A DNA stretch of 13,925 nucleotides from the NCBI GenBank assembly GCA_009469685.1, contig SSTA01000179.1, positions 1-13,925 of the forward strand. Direction: 5' to 3'. This stretch comes from Azonexaceae bacterium (lineage in GTDB: Bacteria > Pseudomonadota > Gammaproteobacteria > Burkholderiales > Rhodocyclaceae). Positions 1-6,584 of this stretch are shown here, one piece after another (the stretch's first letter is position 1; every line of letters starts with the position of its first letter). The position numbers and the translations under genes were made by a program. The notes under the pieces are model-generated. The model was not told the DNA's origin. It searched no databases and saw only the letters and a program-made list of their open reading frames with translations.

Positions 1-8
1 CCTCCCGG
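1..8 (-). promoter_or_regulatory. Probable ribosome binding site for a gene off the left edge
   Basis: Read on the minus strand, the bases just after the decarboxylase stop codon (TCA at 13-15 on the plus strand) give CCGGGAGG at the very edge of the window. GGGAGG is a strong Shine-Dalgarno match, about 5 bases beyond the stop. This is the spacing expected if another gene of the same operon starts a few bases outside the window. In loci of this type an amidotransferase or other XrtA accessory gene often lies nearby, but the gene itself cannot be seen here. Confidence 0.4.
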
Positions 9-12
9 ATCG

Positions 13-1254
13 TCATACCAGCAATTCAACGCCGGCCGGGTGCGAAAGGAAGCGCTGCGGGCTCGCGCTGGCGCCGTAGGCCCCGGACTGGAAAACGACG
101 ACCAGATCGCCGGGTTCCGCGACGGCCAGATCCATGCGATCGGCCAGGGTATCCAGGGGGGTGCAGAGGGGACCGACGACCGAAGCGATTTCCCTTGCCG
201 TCTCAGGCCCTTTGGTGCCGATGGCGACAGGATAGTTCTTGCGGATGACTTGACCGAAGTTCCCCGATGCCGAAAGGTGATGATGCAATCCGCCGTCGGT
301 GACCAGGAAGACCTGTCCCCGGGAAACCTTGCGGTCGATGACGCGGCACACGTAGATTCCGGCTTCGCCGACCAGATAGCGGCCGAGCTCGATGACCAGT
401 GCGGCTCCGGGTAGGTCGTTGGCCGCCCGGGAGACGAGAGCTGCCAGATTGGCCCCGATGGGAGCGGTATCCAGGCGGGTTTCGCCAGGGAAGTATGGAA
501 TTCCGAATCCGCCGCCCAGGTTGACGAAGCGAACCGGCGCACTGGCGTGGCCTGCCAGTCGAACCGCCAGCTCGTAGGCCTTGCACTGGGCCTCGCAGAT
601 CGATTCGGCGCGCAGATTCTGGGAGCCGGCGAACAGGTGAAAACCCTCGAAGTCGAGGCCTTGCCGGCCGATGCTCTCCAGGAGTCGCGGGACTTCCTCG
701 GTGTCGACGCCGAACTGCTTGGCGCCTCCCCCCATTTTCATCCCCGAACCCTTGAGTTCGAAATCCGGATTGACGCGGACGGCGACCCGGGCGCGCCAGC
801 CCGTTTGCTGCGCGATTTCGGACAGGAGTCCGACCTCGCGGAAGGATTCGACATTGATCAGAATTCCGCTGGCCACGGCCTGGCGCAGTTCGCCGACGCT
901 CTTTCCGGGGCCGGCAAAGCTGATTTCCCGCGGGTCTGCACCGGCATCGAGGGCGACCCGGAGTTCGCCTCCCGAGGCGACGTCTATCCCATCCACCAAG
1001 CGCGCCATATGGCCGACCAGGGCGGGCATCGGGTTGGCTTTCATGGCGTAGTGCAGTTTGACCTCCGGCGGGAGGCATTGCCGCAGCTCGGCTACCCGGG
1101 CGGCGAGCAGCCTGCGGTCGTAGGCGTAGAAGGGGGTTTGGCCAGCCTGGGCGGCGAGGCGGGAGAGGGGGAGGCCGCCCACCTGGAGTTCACCCTCGCA
1201 GTACTGAAATCCGTCCATGGGAGCGTGGACGGGCACGCGACGCTCACTGGTCAT
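13..1254 (-). CDS. PLP-dependent decarboxylase, exosortase A system-associated
   Basis: This 413-residue protein belongs to the fold-type III (alanine racemase-like) decarboxylases, related to diaminopimelate and ornithine/arginine decarboxylases. Visible signatures are the PLP lysine in HYAMKANP (Lys72), the glycine loop GGGFG (247-251) that holds the cofactor phosphate, ELGR (289-292), the active-site Cys364 with Asp368 in GPLCTPLD, and GAYG (391-394) near the C-terminus. The N-terminal GELQVGGLPLSRLA and the KGSGMKMGGG stretch (168-177) are typical of the XrtA-associated branch. It should remove CO2 from an amino acid or carrier-bound acyl substrate in the cytoplasm; the real substrate is unknown. 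The start is ATG at 1254, overlapping the ligase stop by 11 bases, which implies translational coupling. A second in-frame ATG at 1218 (residue 13) is possible, and neither has a strong Shine-Dalgarno. Family assignment is secure; substrate is not. Confidence 0.93.
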   Translation of the reverse strand: MTSERRVPVHAPMDGFQYCEGELQVGGLPLSRLAAQAGQTPFYAYDRRLLAARVAELRQCLPPEVKLHYAMKANPMPALVGHMARLVDGIDVASGGELRVALDAGADPREISFAGPGKSVGELRQAVASGILINVESFREVGLLSEIAQQTGWRARVAVRVNPDFELKGSGMKMGGGAKQFGVDTEEVPRLLESIGRQGLDFEGFHLFAGSQNLRAESICEAQCKAYELAVRLAGHASAPVRFVNLGGGFGIPYFPGETRLDTAPIGANLAALVSRAANDLPGAALVIELGRYLVGEAGIYVCRVIDRKVSRGQVFLVTDGGLHHHLSASGNFGQVIRKNYPVAIGTKGPETAREIASVVGPLCTPLDTLADRMDLAVAEPGDLVVVFQSGAYGASASPQRFLSHPAGVELLV

Positions 1255-2842
1255 GGGCGGCGATCCATTCGCTGGACAAGGTCTTGCGGTCTATCTTGCC
1301 ATTGGGGTTGCGGGGGAGCGGTCCGGCGCGGAACTCGATCCCTGCCGGGACCATGTACGCCGGCATGCGCTGGCGGCACTCGGCGAGCAGGGTCGCCGAA
1401 TCCGCAGTACCTTCCGGCGGCGGCGTGGCGATGACCTGGATGGCCTGCCCCAAACTGGGATGGTCGACCCCGAAGGCGACGCACTCGCCCACCAGTTTCG
1501 TGGCGTAGAGGATTTCTTCCACTTCGGTGGGGCTCACCCGATAGCCCGAGGTTTTCATCATCTCGTCGCGGCGGCCGATGAAATAGAGGAAGCCTTCTTC
1601 ATCGCAGCGTACCGTGTCGCCGGAGAAAACAGCGATTTCGGGCAGGACCAGGCCGGGTTCGCGGCCCGGCGCATGGGCGGGAAGGGGTTTGTAGCGTTCG
1701 GCGGTCTTCTCCGGATCGTTCCAGTAACCCATGCCGACCAGGGCGCCCCGGTGGACCAGTTCCCCCGGCTCGTTGGCGGCGCAGGGCGAACCGTCTTCGC
1801 GCAGGACCAGAATTTCGGCATTGGGGATGGCTTTGCCGATCGAATCGGGACGGCGGTCGACCTCTTCGGGGGGCAGGAAGGTCGAGCGAAAGGCCTCGGT
1901 GAGTCCGTACATCAGGAAGGGCTGGCTGCGCGGCAGGCGGGACCTCAGCGCCGCCAGGGTCTCGCGGGGCATGCGGCCCCCGGTATTGGCGAAATAGCGC
2001 AGGTGTTCGGTAATGGTGGTCGGCCACTCCAACTGCGACAGCTGGATGTAGAGCGGGGGGACCGCGGTGAGCCCGGTGACTTTCTCCCGCTCGAGGGCTT
2101 TGAGGACATCCCGGGGCAGGAGGTAGTTGAGCAGCACGACCCGTGCGCCGACGTGGAAAGCCGTGGTCAGTTGGCTGAAACCGGCATCGAAAGAGAGGGG
2201 AAGTGCGGCCAGCAGCGTGTCCGCGGGGCGGTTATCGAGATAACTGGCGACGCTTTTCGCTCCGGCCACCATGTTGCGATGGCTCAATACGACGCCCTTG
2301 GGTTTGCCCGTGCTCCCGGAGGTATAGAGAATCGCCGCCATGTCGGTGTCGATGACCCGGTGGCCGGGGGCCTCGGGACTCGCCAGGACATCGGTCCAGC
2401 CTTCGAAGGCTATGGGATGCGGTGCGGAAAGATCGGTCTTGCCCTCGGTGACGACGACCTGCCGCAGATCGTGGCAGGCCGGGAGGACAGGCGCGAGCAG
2501 GGCGAGGCGTTCCGGCGACGTCACCAGGACCCGGACATTGCAGTCGCGCAGGATGTAGGCGACCTGGTCGGGTTTGAGCAGAGGATTGAGGGGGACGAAG
2601 ACCCCTCCCGCTGCCGTGGCGCCGAAACTGGTCACGACCGTTTCGAAGCGTTTTTCGAGATAGACGGCGACCCGCTCCCCACGCTCCAGCCCAAGGGCCA
2701 GGAGGCCGTTCCGGAACTGGCGCTGAAGGCGATCCAGTTCGGCGTAGGACAGCGTATTGCCCCCATAGGTGAGGGCGGGAGAGTCCGGCGAGCGCGAAGC
2801 ACTCAAGGCGATGAGTTCGGGCAGCAAGGTGGAGTCGGGCAC
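1244..2842 (-). CDS. Acyl-CoA/acyl-ACP ligase (AMP-forming), exosortase A system-associated
   Basis: This 532-residue adenylate-forming enzyme has the whole ANL motif series: the phosphate loop YTSGSTGKPKG (173-183), YGLTEA (312-317), SGDTVRCDEEGFLYFIGRRDEMMK (407-430 region) with the hinge Asp/Arg, SGYRVSPTEVEE (432-443), and the C-terminal catalytic lysine in NPNGKIDRK (Lys516). It should activate a carboxylic or amino acid with ATP and pass it to a thiol, most plausibly the phosphopantetheine arm of the acyl carrier protein encoded divergently at 3056. The layout resembles both fatty acyl-CoA ligases and NRPS-type A domains, so the substrate is open. The start is GTG at 2842; GAAGG lies about 10 bases upstream on the minus strand, so the ribosome site is weak. 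It is the first gene of the leftward operon and overlaps the decarboxylase start by 11 bases. Confidence 0.93.
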   Translation of the reverse strand: MPDSTLLPELIALSASRSPDSPALTYGGNTLSYAELDRLQRQFRNGLLALGLERGERVAVYLEKRFETVVTSFGATAAGGVFVPLNPLLKPDQVAYILRDCNVRVLVTSPERLALLAPVLPACHDLRQVVVTEGKTDLSAPHPIAFEGWTDVLASPEAPGHRVIDTDMAAILYTSGSTGKPKGVVLSHRNMVAGAKSVASYLDNRPADTLLAALPLSFDAGFSQLTTAFHVGARVVLLNYLLPRDVLKALEREKVTGLTAVPPLYIQLSQLEWPTTITEHLRYFANTGGRMPRETLAALRSRLPRSQPFLMYGLTEAFRSTFLPPEEVDRRPDSIGKAIPNAEILVLREDGSPCAANEPGELVHRGALVGMGYWNDPEKTAERYKPLPAHAPGREPGLVLPEIAVFSGDTVRCDEEGFLYFIGRRDEMMKTSGYRVSPTEVEEILYATKLVGECVAFGVDHPSLGQAIQVIATPPPEGTADSATLLAECRQRMPAYMVPAGIEFRAGPLPRNPNGKIDRKTLSSEWIAAHDQ

Positions 2843-2912
2843 GATGGGGCGACCTTCGCGTAGTTTCTGGGATGAATCCGGAGGGGCGTCCCGCCGCAGG
2901 CAGGCTCCCGGC

Positions 2913-2932
2913 CGAGGGCAGATTATCCCTCG
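2913..2932. repeat. Inverted repeat CGAGGG-N8-CCCTCG, candidate operator
   Basis: Six-base perfect arms at 2913-2918 and 2927-2932 are separated by an 8-base AT-rich spacer. There is no T-run after it, so it does not look like an intrinsic terminator. Its place midway between two divergent starts makes a regulator binding site plausible. The arms are short and could be chance in GC-rich DNA. Confidence 0.3.
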
Positions 2933-2985
2933 CGCACTCCCCGTACGGTGCGGAAAATATCACAACCACAGTGGGTTTCCAGCCG

Positions 2986-2991
2986 TATAAT
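2986..2991 (+). promoter_or_regulatory. Candidate -10 element (TATAAT) for the acyl carrier protein operon
   Basis: A perfect TATAAT lies 64 bases upstream of the GTG start at 3056, in otherwise GC-rich sequence. Transcription would start near 2998 and leave a leader of about 57 bases. No good -35 hexamer exists at 16-18 bases spacing (CAACCA at 2963-2968 is poor). The imperfect dyad at 2964-2977 covers that place, which suggests an activator-dependent promoter, or a chance hexamer. Confidence 0.35.
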
Positions 2992-3055
2992 CCACGCCCG
3001 TTGACGGTCGGGGGAGTCGCCCCGGCGGGCGAGGGATTGCGTTGTCGGAGGCGCT

Positions 3056-3307
3056 GTGGATACGAAGAAGGAATTGCTGGACATTCTGGACGAGATTCTC
3101 GGGTTGAACGGCCGGGCTGCCCAGTTGACGGCGGATTCGCCGTTGCTCGGGGCGATTCCCGAACTCGATTCGATGGCCGTCGTCGCCGTCCTGACCTCGC
3201 TCGAAGAGCGCTTCGGCATCAGCGTTGGAGACGACGAAATCGACGGAGCCACCTTTGCCACTGTCGGTTCCCTTCTAGAATTCGTCGAAGGCCGTTTGGC
3301 CGCCTGA
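3056..3307 (+). CDS. Acyl carrier protein
   Basis: This 83-residue acidic protein has the acyl carrier fold pattern: helix I (residues about 3-16), a loop, then the phosphopantetheine attachment motif LDSM with Ser39 at the start of helix II (39-53), and a helix III/IV region (about 62-82). The start is GTG at 3056, with GGAG at 3047-3050 five bases ahead. Small dedicated carrier proteins recur in XrtA loci next to the ligase and decarboxylase families found here. It probably carries the acid activated by the divergent ligase rather than serving housekeeping fatty acid synthesis, because the motif is LDSM rather than the usual LDSL of AcpP and the gene has no fatty acid synthesis neighbours. 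The hydrolase-2 gene begins only five bases after its stop. Confidence 0.93.
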   Translation: MDTKKELLDILDEILGLNGRAAQLTADSPLLGAIPELDSMAVVAVLTSLEERFGISVGDDEIDGATFATVGSLLEFVEGRLAA

Positions 3308-3312
3308 TTCCC

Positions 3313-4134
3313 ATGGCGGCGGAGCCGTTTTATCTCGGAGCGGGCTCCGCAAGGCGATTTTGTCTCTACCACGGCCCCGCGACCGGGGTTGCTCCCTGCG
3401 GAGCGGTCGTTTACATCCATCCTTTCGCCGAGGAAATGAACAAATCGCGGCGCATGGCCGCCCTGCAGTCGCGGGCGCTGGCTTCCGCAGGGTGGGCCGT
3501 GTTGCAGATCGATCTGGCCGGTTGTGGTGAGAGTGCGGGGGATTTTCGCGACGCCGCTTGGGATGCCTGGCTTGAAGACGTCGAACTGGCGGTCGATTGG
3601 CTCGCAGAGCGTGCCGGCTTCCGTCCCTGGCTCTGGGGGCTGCGCGGCGGTTGCCTGGTCGCGGTCGAAGCGGCCAGGAAGATCGGCGGGGGCTTCAACT
3701 TCCTCTTTTGGCAGCCCGTCCTATCGGGAAAGCAGCACCTGCAACAATTCCTTCGTTTGAAATTGGCAGGCGAACTGGTCCGCGGCGACTCGCGGGGCGC
3801 GTCGGAGGAATTGAGCCGCGCCATGGCCGCCGGGGAAATCGTCGAAGTCGCCGGATACGACCTGGCGCCGGCCTTGACCGATGGTTTGGCGGCCGCTGCC
3901 CTGACGCCGCCTGGCCGGGCCGGGCGCGTGATCTGGTTTGAAGTCTCGACCCGCGAAGGGGCCACGCTGGCGCCGGCAGCGCTCAAGCAAGCGGCGGCGT
4001 GGACGGCGGCGGGATATCGGGTCGCTACGGCGGTGACTGCAGGCCCAGGGTTCTGGCAGACGGTCGAAGTCGAAGAGGCACCGGATCTGGTCGCGGCCAG
4101 CCTGGACGCCCTCGAGGAGTCTTGCCGTGGCTGA
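3313..4134 (+). CDS. Exosortase A system-associated hydrolase 2 (alpha/beta hydrolase-like)
   Basis: This 273-residue cytoplasmic protein has alpha/beta hydrolase architecture. HPFAEEMNKSRR (36-47) lies in the oxyanion region, DLAGCGESAGDF (67-78) follows strand 4, and the nucleophile elbow region reads WGLRGG (108-113). The elbow is odd: where GxSxG hydrolases carry Ser, this protein has Arg111, and I see no clear catalytic His near the C-terminus, where FWQTVE (248-253) stands instead. From memory these features are shared by the XrtA-associated hydrolase-2 family, so this is probably not a mutation of this copy. The protein may be a non-catalytic partner of hydrolase 1 or use another chemistry. 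The start is ATG 3313, five bases after the carrier-protein stop, with no clear Shine-Dalgarno, so reinitiation is likely. It overlaps the next gene by 8 bases. The open frame extends upstream to 2872, but that part runs through the carrier-protein gene. Confidence 0.88.
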   Translation: MAAEPFYLGAGSARRFCLYHGPATGVAPCGAVVYIHPFAEEMNKSRRMAALQSRALASAGWAVLQIDLAGCGESAGDFRDAAWDAWLEDVELAVDWLAERAGFRPWLWGLRGGCLVAVEAARKIGGGFNFLFWQPVLSGKQHLQQFLRLKLAGELVRGDSRGASEELSRAMAAGEIVEVAGYDLAPALTDGLAAAALTPPGRAGRVIWFEVSTREGATLAPAALKQAAAWTAAGYRVATAVTAGPGFWQTVEVEEAPDLVAASLDALEESCRG

Positions 4135-5026
4135 TTACCGGGAAGAGTGCCTGGGTTTCGAGTGCCAGGGGGAGCGGATCATCGGCTTGGCCGCCTTGCC
4201 TTCCGAACCCCGTGCCGTCGGGGTGCTCCTCATCGTAGGCGGGCCCCAATACCGCGTCGGCAGTCACCGGCAATTCGTCCTCCTGGCCAGGCATCTGGCT
4301 GCGGCGGGATTCCCAGCCCTGCGATTCGACGTTAGGGGGATGGGCGACAGCGAAGGCGCTCCCCGGGATTTTCGCGATCTCGACCAGGACATAAGCGCTG
4401 CGCTGGACGCCTTTTCCCGCCTATGTCCGGGTACGTCGTTCGTGCTCTGGGGACTCTGCGACGCTGCGTCGGCGGCGCTCATGTATTGGGAGCGTTCCCG
4501 CGACCCGCGGGTCATCGCGATGAGCATACTCAATCCCTGGGTTCGCTCCGAAGTGACCCAGGCGCAGACCCAGATTCGTCACTATTACGTGCGGCGCCTG
4601 CTCGACCGGGCCTTCTGGATGAAGCTTCTCGGCGGCAAGGTCAATCTCATCCGTTCAACAGGCGAATTCGCCCGCAAATTGCTCGTCGCCCGGCGCAAGG
4701 CGCCAGCATCGGATACTCGGGACCTGGACTATCAGGATCGCATGGCCTTGGCGTGGCGCCACTTTGGCGGGCCGCTACTCCTGATCTTGAGCGGCCAGGA
4801 CGATACGGCCAAGGAATTCGAACTCGCTGCTGCTTCGCAAAAGAATTGGGCGGGTCTGATCGACGCAGAGAATGTCACACGCCGGGATTACCCTGAAGCC
4901 AATCACACTTTCTCGACGCGGAGAGACCGCGACGCGGTTGCGGAGGCGACGATAGATTGGTTGCGCGAGGTGGTGATCGCCAGTGCAAAAGGGGCGGCGA
5001 GGCCGCCGCCAGTCACTGTGAAATAG
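4127..5026 (+). CDS. Exosortase A system-associated hydrolase 1 (Cys-nucleophile alpha/beta hydrolase)
   Basis: This 299-residue alpha/beta hydrolase starts at GTG 4127, seven bases after GAGGAG (4114-4119) and inside the end of the hydrolase-2 gene (8-base overlap). Key segments are VGGPQYRVGSHRQF (37-50), FDVRGMGDSEG (67-77), the nucleophile elbow WGLCDAAS (108-115) with Cys111 in place of serine, Asp225 in SGQDD and His260 in EANHTFS. That makes a credible Cys-Asp-His triad, as in dienelactone hydrolase-type thiol enzymes. With the carrier protein and ligase next door it could hydrolyse or transfer an acyl or aminoacyl thioester, but the substrate is unknown. The C-terminal tail (about 286-299) is Pro/Ala/Lys-rich and probably unstructured. 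It appears to be the last gene of the carrier-protein operon. Confidence 0.92.
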   Translation: MADYREECLGFECQGERIIGLAALPSEPRAVGVLLIVGGPQYRVGSHRQFVLLARHLAAAGFPALRFDVRGMGDSEGAPRDFRDLDQDISAALDAFSRLCPGTSFVLWGLCDAASAALMYWERSRDPRVIAMSILNPWVRSEVTQAQTQIRHYYVRRLLDRAFWMKLLGGKVNLIRSTGEFARKLLVARRKAPASDTRDLDYQDRMALAWRHFGGPLLLILSGQDDTAKEFELAAASQKNWAGLIDAENVTRRDYPEANHTFSTRRDRDAVAEATIDWLREVVIASAKGAARPPPVTVK

Positions 5027-5033
5027 TGCCTTT

Positions 5034-5063
5034 TGTGCAACGCACACCGCGAGTAAAGTGTGC
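5034..5063. repeat. Interlocking palindromes TGTGC-AAC-GCACA and GCACAC-N10-GTGTGC
   Basis: TGTGC (5034-5038), GCACAC (5042-5047) and GTGTGC (5058-5063) share complementary arms, so the middle arm can pair with either neighbour. The first pair is a tight 13-base palindrome with a 3-base spacer. It lies about 130 bases before the sugar transferase start, where an activator site or a switching RNA leader would be expected. No T-run follows, so a terminator is unlikely. The arms are only 5-6 bases, so chance is possible. Confidence 0.35.
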
Positions 5064-5153
5064 TCAGTGCTATCCGTTGGGCAAAGGCCGTATCGGCCGC
5101 CCGGGTCGAATCCGATGACCATCGGTTTCCGGCTGTTGTCTGAGAATTGGGGT

Positions 5154-5159
5154 GGGGAG
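5154..5159 (+). promoter_or_regulatory. Ribosome binding site that decides the TTG start at 5166
   Basis: GGGGAG lies six bases before TTG 5166. The earlier in-frame starts (ATG 5058, ATG 5115) have no comparable Shine-Dalgarno. Translation from the TTG begins MVKVFNHWV, which resembles the usual N-terminus of this transferase family. Confidence 0.75.
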
Positions 5160-5165
5160 TCAGAT

Positions 5166-6548
5166 TTGGTCAAGGTCTTCAATCACTGGGTCGGGTTTCG
5201 CACGTTGATGCAGGTGCTGTTCGACTTCTCCTTCGTGGTCGTCGGGATCGTGCTGACAACCATGTGGGTCGACAGCGGATTGCCCGTCGATCTCCATGGA
5301 GTCGCAATCTATGCAGTCATCCTGGCGATTTGCGTGCTTACGCTGAACGCCTGGCTGGGGTTCTACCAGCGCGTTCACAGCCGCACGGTCCAGCAGACGC
5401 GAGCACGAGCAGTCCTCTCTCTCTATCTTGCGGTACCGCTGGCCTACGGGTTGTTCGTCCTCCTGCCGGCGGTTCAGATGAGCCGCGAATTTCTCCAGCT
5501 TTCCGCCATGTCGGCGGTCTTCGGCATGCTCGTCAATCGGGTCAATTCGGCCCATTCCTCGCCGACGCAGATGCTGCTGCGGCGGATCCTGGTTTTCGGC
5601 GTGGGCGCAAAGGCCCTGGCGGTTCAACGAGCCCTCGTGAAATCCGATCCCTCGGCGCTCATTGTGGGGTTTTATCCCAGTCCCACGGAAGAGGAAGTCA
5701 AGGTTCCGGTCGATATGATCCTGTCGCGGAAGGATTCGCTTTCCGATACGGCAGCCAAGCAAAACGCCGCGGAAATCGTGGTTGCGGTCACCGAACGGCG
5801 GGGCGGTGTTCTTCCTCTGCGGGAGTTGCTGGACTGTCGCCTGAATGGGATGCGGGTCTATGATCTTGCCAGCCATTTCGAGCAGACCCTCGGTCAAATC
5901 CGGCTGGATTCCCTCTACGCCGGCTGGCTCATCTTCGGCGACGGGTTCCGCCAGGATGTCTTCCGCTCGTTGGTCAAGCGGGCCTTCGACCTGGTCTGTT
6001 CGCTGATTCTGCTCATGCTCGCGGCGCCGGTCATGGTCCTGACGACGCTGTTCATTGTCCTTGAGAGCGGATTCCCGGTTTTCTATCGTCAGGAACGGGT
6101 GGGCTACAACGGTCGTTTGTTCCACGTCATCAAATTTCGCAGCATGAGAACCGACGCCGAGAAGGACGGCAAACCCCGTTGGGCGGTGGCCGGGGACGAT
6201 CGCGTCACCAAGGTGGGCCGCGTGATCCGTAAACTGCGTATCGACGAATTGCCCCAGTTGATCAGCGTCCTCAAGGGAGACATGAGCCTCGTGGGCCCCC
6301 GGCCGGAGCGTCCGTTCTTCGTCGACAAACTGACCAAGGAGATTCCGTTTTACGCAGTGCGCCACAGCGTCAAGCCCGGCGTTACGGGCTGGGCTCAAGT
6401 ACGTTACCATTACGGCGCGTCTGTCGAGGATTCGGCGGAAAAACTTCAATACGACCTCTATTACGTCAAGAACCACTCGCTTTTCCTTGATCTCGTCGTC
6501 TTGATGGAAACCGTAGGCGTTGTGCTGACCGCCAAGGGCGCGCAGTAA
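5166..6548 (+). CDS. XrtA/PEP-CTERM system sugar transferase (polyprenyl glycosylphosphotransferase, EpsB-type)
   Basis: This 460-residue inner-membrane enzyme should transfer a sugar phosphate from a nucleotide sugar to undecaprenyl phosphate, the first step of repeat-unit assembly. Four hydrophobic segments fill the N-terminus (about 15-35, 45-66, 83-104, 107-125). A Rossmann-like CoA-binding-type domain follows, with ILVFGVGAKA (141-150), then a fifth membrane helix (about 274-298). The C-terminal bacterial sugar transferase domain has FYRQERVGYNGRLF (306-319), IKFRSMR (322-328), RIDELPQ (358-364), VGPRPER (376-382) and PGVTGWAQV (404-412). The architecture matches the transferase family that marks XrtA loci. 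The chosen start is TTG 5166; longer frames reach ATG 5115 and ATG 5058 but lack ribosome sites and family-like sequence. The sugar donor cannot be told from sequence alone. prsK starts 36 bases downstream. Confidence 0.94.
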   Translation: MVKVFNHWVGFRTLMQVLFDFSFVVVGIVLTTMWVDSGLPVDLHGVAIYAVILAICVLTLNAWLGFYQRVHSRTVQQTRARAVLSLYLAVPLAYGLFVLLPAVQMSREFLQLSAMSAVFGMLVNRVNSAHSSPTQMLLRRILVFGVGAKALAVQRALVKSDPSALIVGFYPSPTEEEVKVPVDMILSRKDSLSDTAAKQNAAEIVVAVTERRGGVLPLRELLDCRLNGMRVYDLASHFEQTLGQIRLDSLYAGWLIFGDGFRQDVFRSLVKRAFDLVCSLILLMLAAPVMVLTTLFIVLESGFPVFYRQERVGYNGRLFHVIKFRSMRTDAEKDGKPRWAVAGDDRVTKVGRVIRKLRIDELPQLISVLKGDMSLVGPRPERPFFVDKLTKEIPFYAVRHSVKPGVTGWAQVRYHYGASVEDSAEKLQYDLYYVKNHSLFLDLVVLMETVGVVLTAKGAQ

Positions 6549-6584
6549 TCCCGGCCTGACCGGCCTACTCCCTCACTTCTAAAG

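Larger units (their letters stand above)
2843..3055. promoter_or_regulatory. Divergent regulatory region between ligase and acyl carrier protein
   Basis: This 213-base gap separates the leftward ligase operon from the rightward carrier-protein operon, so it should hold both promoters. It is locally more AT-rich (about 2951-2991) than the surrounding genes. It contains the dyad CGAGGG-N8-CCCTCG (2913-2918/2927-2932), the perfect 8-base palindrome CCGTACGG (2941-2948), an imperfect AACCAC-A-GTGGGTT dyad (2964-2977) and TATAAT (2986-2991). I found no convincing sigma-54 -24/-12 element on either strand. Confidence 0.55.
5027..5165 (+). promoter_or_regulatory. Structured leader upstream of the sugar transferase operon
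   Basis: This 139-base gap is the only sizeable break between the carrier-protein operon and the polymer-initiation/regulatory operon, so a promoter is expected. It holds the TGTGC/GCACA arms (5034-5063), a small hairpin GGCCG-TAT-CGGCC (5086-5098) and another CCGAT-GACC-ATCGG (5112-5125). I could not find a good sigma-70 pair with 16-18 spacing, nor a GG-N10-GC sigma-54 element with consensus flanks. Confidence 0.45.

Noticed and set aside
547..2863. Two long plus-strand reading frames (547-1434 and 1217-2863) opposite the decarboxylase and ligase
   Set aside because: They are antisense shadows in GC-rich coding DNA. Their translations show no family motifs, while the minus-strand frames carry full catalytic signatures.
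2884..2899. GG-N10-GC spacing that might be a sigma-54 promoter
   Set aside because: Flanks do not match TGGCAC or TTGC; the spacing is expected by chance in GC-rich sequence.
2872..3312. N-terminal extension of hydrolase 2 back to 2872
   Set aside because: The extra stretch crosses the divergent region and the carrier-protein gene in another frame, and its translation is low-complexity Arg/Gly. ATG 3313 gives the family-like N-terminus.
2923..3420. A minus-strand frame across the acyl carrier protein and the divergent region
   Set aside because: It runs opposite a clear carrier protein with Ser39, its translation is Arg/Ser-rich without motifs, and it would remove the natural divergent control region.
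4993..5034. GGCGGC-GAG-GCCGCC hairpin (4993-5007) and the short CACT/AGTG stem before TTTT (5014-5034) as a terminator
   Set aside because: The strong stem is inside the hydrolase-1 gene and 24 bases from the only T-run; the stem next to the T-run has just 4 pairs. Too weak to call a terminator.
6549..6584. GGCC-containing repeat between the sugar transferase and prsK as a terminator
   Set aside because: Arms of four bases, no T-run, and the neighbours look cotranscribed.
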